Origin: Festucalex cinctus
Taxonomy: Eukaryota; Chordata; Actinopteri; Syngnathiformes; Syngnathidae
Direction of reading: 5' to 3'
Length of the DNA: 64,000 nt
Assembly (NCBI RefSeq): GCF_051991245.1
Contig: NC_135424.1
Location: forward strand, 24,362,001-24,426,000
In this document: one piece after another, positions 1 to 11,846 of the stretch
Numbering within the stretch: position 1 is the stretch's first letter
Layout of the letters: the number at the start of each line of letters is the position of its first letter
Translations under genes and position numbers: made by a program
The notes under the pieces: model-generated
Told to the model about the DNA's origin: nothing
Database searches by the model: none
What the model saw: only the letters and a program-made list of their open reading frames with translations

Positions 1-1276
1 TCACTTGGACCCATATGCTAAAATGAACAGGAAGTGAGCTACGAATTTTTGAATGTCCCATTTTTGACGATTTTTGCACATTTACAGGGGGCATACTTTT
101 GCCCACTTCTCCTACACGTTTCATCCGACTGACTTCAGACTTGACCTGGACCATGTCAAGACCTGAGCCAACGACAGGGGGAAAAATCTTGACTTTTCGA
201 AATACTATATGATGAAGGCGGGGCATCAAAATTTGTGTTTCGCACTGAAAAAGGATATGCTTAATAACTCCCCGGTACATGCTCCAAAAAATCCCAAACT
301 TGACATGTATGTTTATCATCAAGGCCTGAAAGTATCTCTATGACAACATTCAGTTATATATGCAGCGCCACCTAGCCCTTGAGGCATAAAAAAAAAATAC
401 CCCACATACGGTATTTTGTACAAAAAATGTAAACTCATTCTAAGTGTGATAACTAAGTCATTTATGAATATTCTTTTAGTTTCCACCACTCAAAATGTTC
501 ACTGGCATCAGACTTATCCAAACATATATATATTTTTATTTATTTTTGATAGCCTCTGTGGACATTAAAAGCAATATCGTGAATGAAGGATATGCTTAAT
601 AACTCCACGGTACATGCTCCAAAAAAAAATCCCACACTTGACATGTATGCTTATAATCAAGGCTTGAAGGTATCTCGATGACAACATTCAGTTATAAATA
701 CAGCGCCACCTAGCCCTTGAGGCTTATATAAAAAAAAAAACCCACATACGGTATTTTGTACAAAAAAATGTAAACTCATTCTAAGTGTGATGACTAAGTC
801 ATTTATGAATATTCTTTTAGTTTCCACCACTCAAATTGTTCACTGGCTTCACACCGATCCAAACGTATGTACGTTTCCATTTTGTTTTATTCATTTTTGA
901 TTGCCCCTTTGGACAATAAAAGTAACATTGTGCAATGAGTACAACGAGCGATGATGTATATATACACTTTTACAAAAAATACCAATCAGGGCAACTCATT
1001 GCCTAAAAATAAAAAAGGACGCTGATTTTTGCAGGTCTTAACAATCACCAAAACCCGTTGAGCTTGACACACACTGGCAAAAAAAATATTCTACATGTAA
1101 ACGTTTATTATGCCATTTTCAAAGAAATTTTGCTTCCAATATGCCAGTACCCCAACGTGCCAGTACCCCAACGTGCCAGTACCCCAACGTGCCAGTACCC
1201 TAACGTGCAAGTACCCCAACGTGCAAGGACTCCAACGTGGCCCGGGCTGCGAGGGCCCTTTATAGCTGCTCGCAGC
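1..1276 (+). repeat. Family A tandem unit, partial (3' half)
   Basis: This is the downstream half of a family A unit cut by the window edge. It holds the 'aacaggaagtgagctacg' cassette and then a roughly 335-bp internal tandem dimer whose two copies each begin near 'tatgcttaataactcc' (about 255 and 590) and each contain 'gcgccacctagcccttgagg'. The boundary module follows: six 16-bp minisatellite copies (1144-1239, consensus ccagtaccccaacgtg) and a hairpin at 1246-1276 with perfect 8-bp arms gctgcgag/ctcgcagc. The open frame at 1058-1426 runs across minisatellite and hairpin and is not regarded as a gene. Confidence 0.88.
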
Positions 1277-3849
1277 TCTAGTTATTATTATTCTTCTTTA
1301 TTCTCCGCAAACGATCGCGATTTTGGGTACCTAAACATTCACGAAAACTCACCGAACTTTGCACACTCCTCAGGCCCGGCGAAAAATTTGATATTATTAA
1401 GTCGTCATAATAATGCGACTCGATAGCGCCCCCTAGCGTAGAAAAATAAAAACCAAGCCCGGCACGTTTGAGCTAGAGCAACAAAAATTGGCAGGCACGT
1501 GTAGCACCCCGAGACGCACAAAAAAGTCTATTGGGACCATGTAGCTAAAATGTACAGGAAGTGAGCTATGAATTTTTTTATGTCCAATTTTGGCCTATTT
1601 TGGCACATTCACTGTGGTCATGCTTTTTCCCCCTTTGCAAACATTTTTCATCCAATTGACTTCAAACTTGGCATTTATCATCTCAAGACCTGAGAGAAAA
1701 ACTGGGCAAAACATCTTGCCTTTTTGAAATACTATATGACGGGGGCGAGGCATCAAATATTGCCTTTAAAATTTCATTTGTCCAGAAAGAGCAAATGCTT
1801 AATAACTCCCATGTTCAAGCTCCAAAAAATCTCAAACTTCTCAGGCAACGTAATAGTCACGGCCTGAAAACATCTATATGATAAAATTCAGTTATACATA
1901 TAGCGCCACCTAGTGGTTACAATAAATGTCATACTTTACGTTTTTAGCTACTGTGCTGAGCTTGTTGAAGGGATCCATTTGAAAATTGGTCAAAAAAGGC
2001 TTAAGATGTTGATCATGCCCCACACCGAATATTGTAACTTTTCGCCAAAGGGCGTGGCCGCTACGGTGACGCAAAGTCTGAAGATTTTTCGTGAAAATAA
2101 AAGCTGCATTAACTTGACCGAGATGATCCTATCTTCTCAAAATTTCACACATTTGATAAGAGTCCAGCCCTAAAGACATCTACTGACTTATATTTCATCT
2201 AACTGATAGCGCCACCTAGTGGCAATTTTTTTTATTACGAATTTTCTTCTACGTTTTTCTCCAAACACGTTAACTGGACCTACCTCATATTTGCTCAGAT
2301 GAGGGTTTCGGCCTTCATGATGTCACAACACGAAGTTTGTGAGTTTTCGCGAATTGCTGTGGGTGTGGCTAAGCGCTGTTCGCCAAGAAAACAACGCCAG
2401 TTTTGAGGGTCTAAACATGCACAGAAACTCATGAAACTTGGCACACACATCTGGCCTGGTAAAATGAGCAATATTTTATTGTTGATTGTGCTATTTTTAC
2501 AAAAATGACTCAATAGCGCCCCCTAGAAGTTTTTAACGAAGCAGCCCCGGTTGTACGTTTAAGCAAGAACGACGAATATTTTTAGGTGTATGAGGGAGCC
2601 CAAGACCTACAAAAAAGTCTCTTGGACCCATATGCTAAAATGAACAGGAAGTGAGCTACGAATTTTTGAATGTCACATTTTTGACAATTTTTGCACATTC
2701 ACAGGGCGCAGACTTTTGCCCACTTCTCCTACACGTTTCATCTGACTGAGTTAAGACTTGACCTGGACCATGTCAAGACCTGCGCCAACAACAGACGGAA
2801 AAATCTTGACTTTTGGAAATACTATATGATGAGGGCGGGGCATCAAAATTTGTGTTTCGCACTGAAAAAGGATATGCTTAATAACTTCCCGATACATGCT
2901 CCAAAAAATCCCAAACTTGACATGTATGTTTAGCGTCAAGGCCTGAAGGTATCTCTATGACAACATTCAGTTATATATGCAGCGCCACCTAGCCCTTGAG
3001 GCATGAAAAAAAAATACCCCACTTACGGTATTTTGTACAAAAAATGTAAACTCATTCTAAGTGTGATAACTCAGTCATTTAGGAATATTCTTTTACTTTC
3101 CACCACTCAAAATATTCACTGGCATCAGACCTAACCAAACATACATATTTTTGTTATTTAGTTTTATGTATTTTTGATAGCCTCTATGGACATTAAAAGC
3201 AATATCGTGAATGAAGGCTATGCTTAATAACTCCCCGGTACATGCTCCAAAAAATCCCATACTTGAAATGTATATTTATAGTCAAGGCCTGAAGGTATCT
3301 CTATGACAAAATTCAGTTATAAATACAGCGCCACCTAGTCCTTGAGGCTTAAAAAATAAATGCCTCACTTACGGTATTTTTGCAAAAATTGTAGACTCAT
3401 TGTAAGTGTGATAACTAAGTCATTTATGAATATTCTTTTACTTTCCACCACTCAATATGTTCACTGGCATCAGACCGATCCAAACATACGTATTTTTTAT
3501 TTAGTTTTATTTATTTTTTTGATCGCCTCTATGTACAATAAAAGCAACATTGAGTACGAGCGATGATGTGTGTATATATACTTTTACGAAAAATACCAAT
3601 CAGGGCAACTCATTGCCTAAAAATAAAAAAAAGACGCTGATTTTTGCAGATCTTAACAATCACCAAAACCCATTGAGCTTGACACACTCATCACACCTGG
3701 CAAAATAAATAAATAATCCACATGTTTATCATGCCATTTTCAAAGAAATTCTGCTTCCAATGTGCCAGTACCCCAATGTGCAAGTTCCCCAACGTACAAG
3801 TACCCCAACGTGGCCCGGGCTGCGAGGGCCCTTTATAGCTGCTCGCAGC
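1277..3849 (+). repeat. Family A tandem unit A1
   Basis: Complete unit of 2573 bp. After a TTA/TTC microsatellite come two diverged halves that share one order of motifs: 'aactcaccgaactttgcacac', a 'tagcgccccctag' word, 'acaggaagtgagct', 'acttcaaacttgg' and 'gggcggggcatcaaa'. The first half starts near 1306 and the second near 2390, so the unit itself looks like an old duplication. CTCF-like sites lie at 1901-1916 and 2207-2222. The internal dimer repeats at about 2873 and 3219. Only three minisatellite copies (3765-3812) precede the hairpin at 3819-3849. Open frames at 1913-2173 (+) and 2295-2513 (-) recur in other units and start from near-cognate or repeat-borne codons. Confidence 0.9.
1901..2222 (-). 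promoter_or_regulatory. Pair of CTCF-like motifs in unit A1
   Basis: On the minus strand 1901-1916 and 2207-2222 read ccactaggtggcgcta, which fits the vertebrate CTCF core consensus (CCASYAGRKGGCRSY) at every position. The two sites start 306 bp apart. The match is seen directly; binding is inferred and untested. Confidence 0.5.
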
Positions 3850-6446
3850 TCTAGTTATTCTTCTTCTTCTTCTTCTTCTTCTTCTTTATTCTCCGCAAAC
3901 GATCGCGATTTTGGGTACCTAAACATTCACGAAAACTCACCGAACTTTGCACACTCCTCAGGCCCGGCGAAAAATTTGATATTATTAAGTCGTCATAACA
4001 ATGCGACTCGATAGCGCCCCCTAGCGTAGAAAAATAAAAACCAAGCCCGGCACGTTTGAGCAAGAGCAACAAAAATTGGCAGGCACGTGTAGCACCCCGA
4101 GACGCACAAAAAAGTCTATTGGGACCATGTAGCTAAAATGTACAGGAAGTGAGCTATGAATTTTTTTATGTCCAATTTTGGCCTATTTTGGCACATTCAC
4201 TGTGGTCATGCTTTTTCCCCCTTTGCAAACATTTTTCATCCAATTGACTTCAAACGTGGCATTTATCATCTCAAGACCTGAGAGAACAACTGGGCAAAAC
4301 ATCTTGCCTTTTTGAAATACTATATGACGGGGGCGGGGCATCAAATATTGCCTTTAAAATTTCATTTGTCCAGAAAGAGCAAATGCTTAATAACTCCCAT
4401 GTTCAAGCTCCAAAAAATCTCAAACTTCTCAGGCAACGTAATAGTCACGGCCTGAAAACATCTATATGATAAAATTCAGTTATACATATAGCGCCACCTA
4501 GTGGTTACAATAAATGTCATACTTTACGTTTTTAGCTACTGTGCTGAGCTTGTTGAAGGGATCCATTTAAAAATTGGTCAGAAAAGCCTTAAGATGTTGA
4601 TCATGCCCCACACCGAATATTGTAACTTTTCGCCAAAGGGCGTGGCCGCTACGGTGACGCAAAGTCTGAAGATTTTTCGTGAAAATAAAAGCTGCATTAA
4701 CTTGACCGAGATGATCCTATCTTCTCAAAATTTCACACATTTGATGAGAGTCCAGCCCTAAAGACATCTACTGACTTATATTTCATCTAACTGATAGCGC
4801 CACCTAGTGGCAATTTTTTTTCTTACGAATTTTCTTCTACGTTTTTCTCCAAACACGTTAACTGGACCTACCTCATATTTGCTCAGATGAGGGTTTCGGC
4901 CTTCATGATGTCACAACACGAAGTTTGTGAGTTTTCGCGAATTGCTGTGGGTGTGGCTAAGCGCTGTTCGCCAAGAAAACAACGCCAGTTTTGAGGGTCT
5001 AAACATGCACAGAAACTCATGAAACTTGGCACACACATCTGGCCTGGTAAAATGAGCAATATTTTATTGTTGATTGTGCTATTTTTACAAAAATGACTCA
5101 ATAGCGTCCCCTAGAAGTTTTTAACGAAGCAGCCCCAGTTGTACGTTTAAGCAAGAACGACGAATATTTTTAGGTGTATGAGGGAGCCCAAGACCTACAA
5201 AAAAAGTCTCTTGGACCTATATGCTAAAATGAACAGGAAGTGAGCTACGAATTTTTGAATGTCCCATTTTTGACGATTTTTGCACATTCACAGGGGGCAG
5301 ACTTTTGCCCACTTCTCCTACACGTTTCATCCGACTGAGTTAAGACTTGGCCTGGACCATGTCAAGACCTGAGCCAACGACAGGGGGAAAAATTTTGACT
5401 TTTCGAAATACTATATGATGAGGGCGGGGCATAAAAATTTGTGTTTCACAATGAAAAAGGATATGCTTGATAACTCTCCGGCACATGCTCCAAAAAATCC
5501 CAAACTTGACATGTATGTTTATCGTCAAGGCCTGAAGTTATCTCTATGACAACATTCAGTTATAAATACAGCGCCACCTAGCCCTTGAGGCATAAAAAAA
5601 AATACCCCACATACGGTATTTTGTACAAAAAATGTAAACTCATTCTAAGTGTGATAACTAAGTCATTTATGAATATTCTTTTAGTTTCCACCACTCAAAA
5701 TGTTCACTGGCATCAGACTTATCCAAACATATATATTTTTTTATTTATTTTTGATAGCCTCTGTGGACATTAAAAGCAATATCGTGAATGAAGGATATGC
5801 TTAATAACTCCACGGTACATGCTCCAAAAAAAATCCCACACTTGACATGTATGCTTATAATCAAGGCCTGAAGGTATCTCGATGACAACATTCAGTTATA
5901 AATACAGCGCCACCTAGCCCTTGAGGCTTATATAAAAAAAAAAAAAACATACGGTATTTTGTACAAAAAATGTAAACTCATTCTAAGTGTGATGACTAAG
6001 TCATTTATGAATATTCTTTTAGTTTCCACCACTCAAATTGTTCACTGGCTTCACACCGATCCAAACGTATGTACGTTTCCATTTTGTTTTATTCATTTTT
6101 GATTGCCCCTTTGGACAATAAAAGTAACATTGTGCAATGAGTACAACGAGCGATGATGTATATATACACTTTTACAAAAAATACCAATCAGGGCAACTCA
6201 TTGCCTAAAAATAAAAAAGGACGCAGATTTTTGCAGGTCTTAACAATCCCCAAAAGCCGTTGAGCTTGATACACACTGGCAAAAAAAATATTCTACATGT
6301 AAACGTTTATTATGCCATTTTCAAAGAAATTGTGCTTCCAATATGCCAGTACCCCAACGTGCCAGTACCCTAACGTGCAAGTACCCCAACGTGCAAGGAC
6401 TCCAACGTGGCCCGGGCTGCGAGGGCCCTTTATAGCTGCTCGCAGC
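3850..6446 (+). repeat. Family A tandem unit A2
   Basis: Complete unit of 2597 bp, very close to A1 and to A9 at the far end of the window. It opens with a pure TTC run (about 3858-3890). CTCF-like sites are at 4489-4504 and 4795-4810. Four minisatellite copies (6346-6409) and the hairpin 6416-6446 close it. It carries the 'outer' A subtype variants 'gggatccattt' and 'cgtgaaaataaaagc'. Confidence 0.9.
4489..4810 (-). promoter_or_regulatory. Pair of CTCF-like motifs in unit A2
   Basis: Sites at 4489-4504 and 4795-4810, both intact, same strand and same 306-bp spacing. Confidence 0.5.
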
Positions 6447-9030
6447 TCTAGTTATTCTTCTTCTTCTTCTTCTCCGTAAACGATCGCATTTTTGAGGGCC
6501 TAAACATTTACGAAAACTCACCAAACTTTGCAGTCTCTTCGGGCCCGGCGAAAAATTTGATATTATGTAGTTGCCATAACAATGCGACTCTATAGCGCCC
6601 CCTAGCGTAGAAAAATAAAAACCAATCCCGGCCCGTTTGACCTAGAGCTACGAAAATTGCCAGGCACGTGTAGCACCCCGAGACGCACAAAAAAGTCAAT
6701 GGAAGCCATTTCCTAAAATGTACAGGAAGTGAGCTATGAATTTTTGAATGTCCAATTTTGGCCCATTTTGGCACATTCACTGTGGTCATACTTTTTCCCC
6801 CTTTGCAAATATTTTTCAGCCAGTTGACTTCAAACTTGCCATGTATCATCTCAAGACCTGAGACAACAACTGGGCAAAATATCTTGACTTTTTGGAATAC
6901 TATATGACGGGGGCGGGGCATCAAATATTGATTTTAAAATTTAATTTGTCCAGAAAGACAAAATGCTGAATAACTCCCATGAACAAGCTCCAAAAAATCT
7001 CAAACTTCTCACGCAACTTAATAGTCACGGCCTGAAAACATCTATATGATACAATTCTGTTATATATAGAGCGCCACCTAGTGGTGACAATAAATGTCAT
7101 ACTTTACGTTTTTAGCTACTGTGCCAAGCTCTTTGAAGGGATCCAGTTGAAAATTGGTCAGACAAGCCTTAAGATGTTGATCATGCCCCACACCGAATAT
7201 TGTAACTTTTCGCCAAAGGGCGTGGCCTCTACGGTGCCGCAAATTCTGGTAATTTTTCGTGGCAATAAAAGCTGCTTTTACTTGACCCAGGTCATCCTAT
7301 CTTCTCAAAATTTCACACATTTGATGAGAGTCCAGCCCCTAAGACATCTACGAACTTATATTTCATCTTACTGATAGCGCCACCTTCTGGCAATTTTTTT
7401 TCTTACGATTTTTCTTCAATGTTTTTCTCCAACCACATTAACTGCACCTACCTCATATTTGCTCAGATGAGGGTTTCGGTCTTCATGATGTCACAACACG
7501 AAGTTTGTGAGTTTTCGCGAATCGCTGTGGGCGTGGCTAAGCGCTGTTCGCCAAGAAAACAACACCAATTTTGAGGGTCTAAACATGCACAGAAACTCAT
7601 GAAACTTGGCACACACATCTGGCCTGGTAAAATGAGCAATATTTTATTGTTGATTGTGCTATTTTTACAAAAATGACTCAATAGCGCCCCCTAGAAGTTT
7701 TTAACGAAGCAGCCCCGGTTGTACGTTTAATCAAGAACGACGAATATTTTTAGGTGTATGAGGGAGCCCAAGACCTACAAAAAAGTCTCTTGGACCCATA
7801 TGCTAAAATGAACAGGAAGTGAGCTACGAATTTTTGAATGTCCCATTTTTGAGGATTTTTGCACATTTACAGGGGGCATACTTTTGCCCACTTCTCCTAC
7901 ACGTTTCATCCGACTGAGTTAAGACTTGACCTGGACCATGTCAAGACCTGAGCCAACGACAGGGGGAAAAATCTTGACTTTTCGAAATACTATATGATGA
8001 GGGCGGGGCATCAAAATTTGAGTTTCACACAGAAAAAGGATATGCTTGATAACTCCCCGGTACATGATCCAAAAAATCCCAAACTTGACATGTATGTTTA
8101 TCGTCAAGGCCTGATGTTTTCTCATTGACAACATTCAGTTATATATGCAGCGCCACCTAGCCCTTGAGGCATAAAAAAAAAATACCCCACATACGGTATT
8201 TTGTACAAAAAATGTAAACTCATTCTAAGTGTGATAACTAAGTCATTTATGAATATTCTTTTTGTTTCCACCACTCAAAATGTTCACTGGCATCAGACTT
8301 ATCCAAACATATATATATATTTATTTATTTTTGATAGCCTCTATGGACATTAAAAGCAATATCGTGAATGAAGGATATGCATAATAACTCCACGGTAGAT
8401 GCTCCAAAAAAAATCCCACACTTGACATGTATGCTTATAATCAAGGCCTGAAGGTATCTATGACAACATTCAGTTATAAATACAGCGCCACCTAGCCCTT
8501 GAGGCTTATATATAAAAAAAAAAATACCCCACATACGGTATTTTGTACAAAAAATGTAAACTCATTCTAAGTGTGATAACTAAGTCATTTATGAATATTC
8601 TTTTAGTTTCCACCACTCAAATTGTTCAGTGGCTTCACACCGTTCCAAACGTATGTACGTTTCCATTTTGTTTTATTCATTTTTGATTGCCCCTTTGGAC
8701 AATAAAAGTAACATTGTGCAATGAGTACATCGAGCGATGATGTGTATATACATTTTTACAAAAAATACCAATCAGGGCAACTCATTGCCTAAAAATAAAA
8801 AAGGACGCTGATTTTTGCAGGTCTTAACAATCACCAAAACCCGTTGAGCTTGACACACACACTGGCAAAAAAATATACTACATGTAAACGTTTAGATGCC
8901 ATTTTCAAAGAAATTTTGCATCCAATATGCCAGTACCCCAACGTGCCAGTACCCCAACGTGCAAGTACCCCAACGTGCAAGGACCCCAACGTGGCCCGGG
9001 CTGCGAGGGCCCTTTATAGCTGCTCGCAGC
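6447..9030 (+). repeat. Family A tandem unit A3 (divergent)
   Basis: Complete unit of 2584 bp and the most diverged A copy in its first half. Both CTCF-like positions are damaged: 7069-7084 starts gagcg instead of tagcg, and 7375-7390 reads caccttctgg instead of cacctagtgg. The second half stays close to the other units, which suggests exchange in patches. Four minisatellite copies (8930-8993) and a hairpin at 9000-9030 end the unit. Confidence 0.88.
7069..7390 (-). promoter_or_regulatory. Degenerate pair of CTCF-like motifs in unit A3
   Basis: Site 7069-7084 keeps the core but has a changed 3' flank. Site 7375-7390 has two substitutions in the core (ccagaaggtggcgct on the minus strand), one of which hits the invariant AG region. 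Spacing is still 306 bp. Confidence 0.35.
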
Positions 9031-9662
9031 TCTAGTTATTATTCTTCTTCTTCTTCTTCTTTATTCTCCGCAAACGATCGCATTTTTGAGGGCCTAAACA
9101 TTTACGAAAACTCACCAAACTTTGCAGTCTCTTCGGGCCCGGCGAAAAATTTGATATTATGTAGTTGTCATAACAACGCGACTCTATAGCGCCACCTAGC
9201 GTAGAAAAATAAAAACCAATCCCGGCCCGTTTGAGCTAGAGCTACGAAAATTGGCAGGCACGTGTAGCACTCCGAGACGCACAAAAAAGTCAGTGGAAGC
9301 CATTTCCTAAAATGTACAGGAAGTGAGCTATGAATTTTTTAATGTCCAATTTTGGCCTATTTTGGCACATTCACTGTGGTCATGCTTTTCCCCCCTATGC
9401 AAACATTTTTCATCCCATTGACTTCAAACTTGGCATTTATCATCTCAAGACCTAAGAGAACAGCTGGGCAAAAAATCTTGCCTTTTCGAAATACTATATG
9501 ACGGGGGCGGGGCATCAAATATTGCCTTTAAAATTTCATTTGTCCAGAAAGAGCAAATGCTGAATAACTCCCATGTACAAGCTCCAAAAAATCTCAAACT
9601 TCTCAGGCAACGTAATAGTCACGGCCTGAAAACACCTATATGAAAAAATTCAGTTATACATA

Positions 9663-9984
9663 TAGCGCCACCTAGTGGTTACAATAAATGTCATACTTTA
9701 CGTTTTTAGCTACTGTGCTGAGCTCGTTGAAGGGATCCAGTTGAAAATTGGTCAGAAAAGCCTTAAGATGTTGATGATGCCCCACACCGAATATTGTAAC
9801 TTTTCGCCAAAGGGCGTGGCCGCTACGGTGACGCAAAGTCTGAAGATTTTTCGTGACAATAAAAGCTGCATGAACTTGACCGAGATGATCCTATCTTCTC
9901 AAAATTTCACACATTTGATGAGAGTCCAGCCCTTAAGACATCTATGAACTTATATTTCATCTAACTGATAGCGCCACCTAGTGG
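9663..9984 (-). promoter_or_regulatory. Pair of CTCF-like motifs, unit A4 first copy
   Basis: Intact sites at 9663-9678 and 9969-9984. Confidence 0.5.
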
Positions 9985-10926
9985 CAATTTTTTTTCTTAC
10001 GAATTTTCTTGTACATTTTTCTCCAAACACGTTAACTGGACCAACCTCATATTTGCTCAGATGGGGGTTTCGGCCTTCATGATGTCACAACACGAAGTTT
10101 GTGAGTTTTCGCGAATCGCTGTGGGCGTGGCTAAGCACTGTTCGCCAAGAAAACAACGCTAGTTTTGATGGTCTAAACATGCGCAGAAACTCATGAAACT
10201 TGGCACACACATCTGGCCTGGCAAAATGAGCAATATTTTATCATGTATTGTCCTATTTTTACAAAAATGACTCAATAGCGCCCCCTAGAAATTTTTAACG
10301 AAGCAGCCCCGATTGTACGTTTAAGCAAGATCTACGAAAATTTTTAGGTGTATGAGGGAGTCCAAGACCTACAAAAAAGTCTCTTGGACCCATGTGCTAA
10401 AATGAACAGGAAGTGAGCTATGAATTTTTGAATGTCCCATTTTTGACGATTTTTGCACATTTTCAGGGGGCATACTTTTGCCCACTTCTCCTACACATTT
10501 CATCCGACTGACTTTAGACTTGACCTGGACCATGTCAAGACCTGAGCCAACTACAGGCAGAAAAATCTTGACTTTTGGAAATACTATATGATGAGGGCGG
10601 GGCATCAAATTTTGTGTTTCGCACTGAAAAAGGATATGCTTAATAACTCCCCGGTACATGCTCCAAAAAATCCCAAACTTGACATGTATGTTTATAGTCA
10701 AAGCCTGAAGGTATCTCTATGACAAAATTCAGTTATATATGCAGCGCCACCTCGCCCTTCAGGCGTGAAAAAAAAATACCCCACATACGGTATTTTGTAC
10801 AAAAAATGTCAACTCATTCTAAGTGTGATAACTCCCATGTTCAAGCTCCAAAAAATCTCAAACTTCTCAGGCAACGTAATAGTCACGGCCTGAAAGCATC
10901 TATATGATAAAATTCAGTTATACATA

Positions 10927-11248
10927 TAGCGCCACCTAGTGGTAACAATAAATGTCATACTTTACGTTTTTAGCTACTGTGCCGAGCTCGTTGAAGGGAT
11001 CCAGTTGAAAATTGGTCAGAAAAGCCTTAAGATGTTGATCATGCCCCACACCGAATATTGTACCTTTTCGCCAAAGGGCGTGGCCGCTACGGTGACGCAA
11101 AGTCCGAAAATTTTTCGTGACAATAAAAGCTGCATGAACTTGACCGAGATGATCCTATCTTCTCAAAATTTCACACATTTGATGAGAGTCCAGCCCTTAA
11201 GACATCTACGAACTTATATTTCATCTTACTGATAGCGCCACCTAGTGG
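10927..11248 (-). promoter_or_regulatory. Pair of CTCF-like motifs, unit A4 second copy
   Basis: Intact sites at 10927-10942 and 11233-11248. The internal duplication of A4 gives this unit four sites instead of two. Confidence 0.5.
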
Positions 11249-11330
11249 CAATTTTTTTTCTTACGAATTTTCTTGTACATTTTTCTCCAAACACGTTAAC
11301 TGGACCAACCTCATATTTGCTCAGATGAGG

Positions 11331-11708
11331 GTTTCGGCTAGGGGTGTGAATTGCCTAGTACCTGACGATTCGATTCGTATCACGATTCACAGGTCACGAT
11401 TCGATTCGATACCGATTAATCCCGATACGAATGGTCACGATTCGATACCGATTAATCCCGATACGAATTTATAAGTCGATTGTTGCGATTTTTTTCCATT
11501 CAAATTTAGAAAATACTATCAGTAAATTTGTACATGTACACTGTAAGATTTGTATGAATATATTCATCTAAAACTTGAGGCTTATAACCGTGAGCTACTG
11601 TACACAAACAGTTTGCAATCTGTTTCACATTTGAACAGCATTAAAATAAAAATATTAAGACTTAATGTGCCGTTCATATAACATTCTTCCATGCTCAAGG
11701 TGTGAATC

Positions 11709-11751
<43 letters not shown>

Positions 11752-11846
11752 GATTCTGCCGATTATTGAATCGATTCGAGAATCGCGCGATGTAGTATCG
11801 CGATATATCGGCGAATCGATTTTTTTTTAACACCCCTAGTTTCGGC
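11331..11846. repeat. 8-bp target site duplication flanking the hAT-type insertion
   Basis: The octamer gtttcggc occurs at 11331-11338 and again at 11839-11846, immediately outside the transposon. Every uninterrupted A unit carries a single copy in 'gatgagggtttcggccttc', so the empty site is known from sister copies in this window. An 8-bp duplication is the hallmark of hAT-superfamily insertion. Confidence 0.93.
11339..11838. mobile_element. Non-autonomous hAT-type miniature transposon, 500 bp
   Basis: The element begins taggggtgtg and ends cacacccta-like (aacaccccta), giving terminal inverted repeats of about 9 bp. Subterminal sequence is full of 'cgattcg', 'gataccgatta' and 'atcgcgatat' words, so much of it can fold. 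It has no transposase; the open frame on the minus strand at 11582-11833 is produced by a 39-base A-run (11711-11749) and is not a gene. It lies in the duplicated copy within A4 and not at the equivalent place near 10066, so it arrived after that duplication or was lost from the sister. The orientation cannot be assigned. Confidence 0.9.

Noticed and set aside
1144..1239. Regular direct repeats resembling a CRISPR array
   Set aside because: The repeats are contiguous 16-bp units without unique spacers, in a eukaryotic context.
1246..1276. Hairpin as a rho-independent terminator or tRNA-like fold
   Set aside because: It recurs 23 times as a repeat boundary, lacks a following T-run of the right kind, and does not fit a tRNA cloverleaf.
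1058..1426. A 122-codon frame with a repeated 'QYPNVPVPQRA' peptide and similar frames at other boundaries
   Set aside because: The peptide is a translation of the 16-bp minisatellite and the hairpin; length varies with copy number and the flanks are non-coding repeat.
1913..2173. An 86-codon open frame recurring in every A unit (also at 4501, 9675, 10939, 13800, 16396, 56297, 59030, 61637)
   Set aside because: It opens at a GTG lying inside the CTCF-like word, not at an ATG. Differences between copies are mostly amino-acid changing (for example unit A3), as expected of neutral repeat DNA.
2295..2513. A 72-codon minus-strand frame conserved in A units
   Set aside because: It covers repeat sequence shared for reasons of recent duplication. 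There is no splice, promoter or domain signal, and the equivalent cassette in B units is not open.
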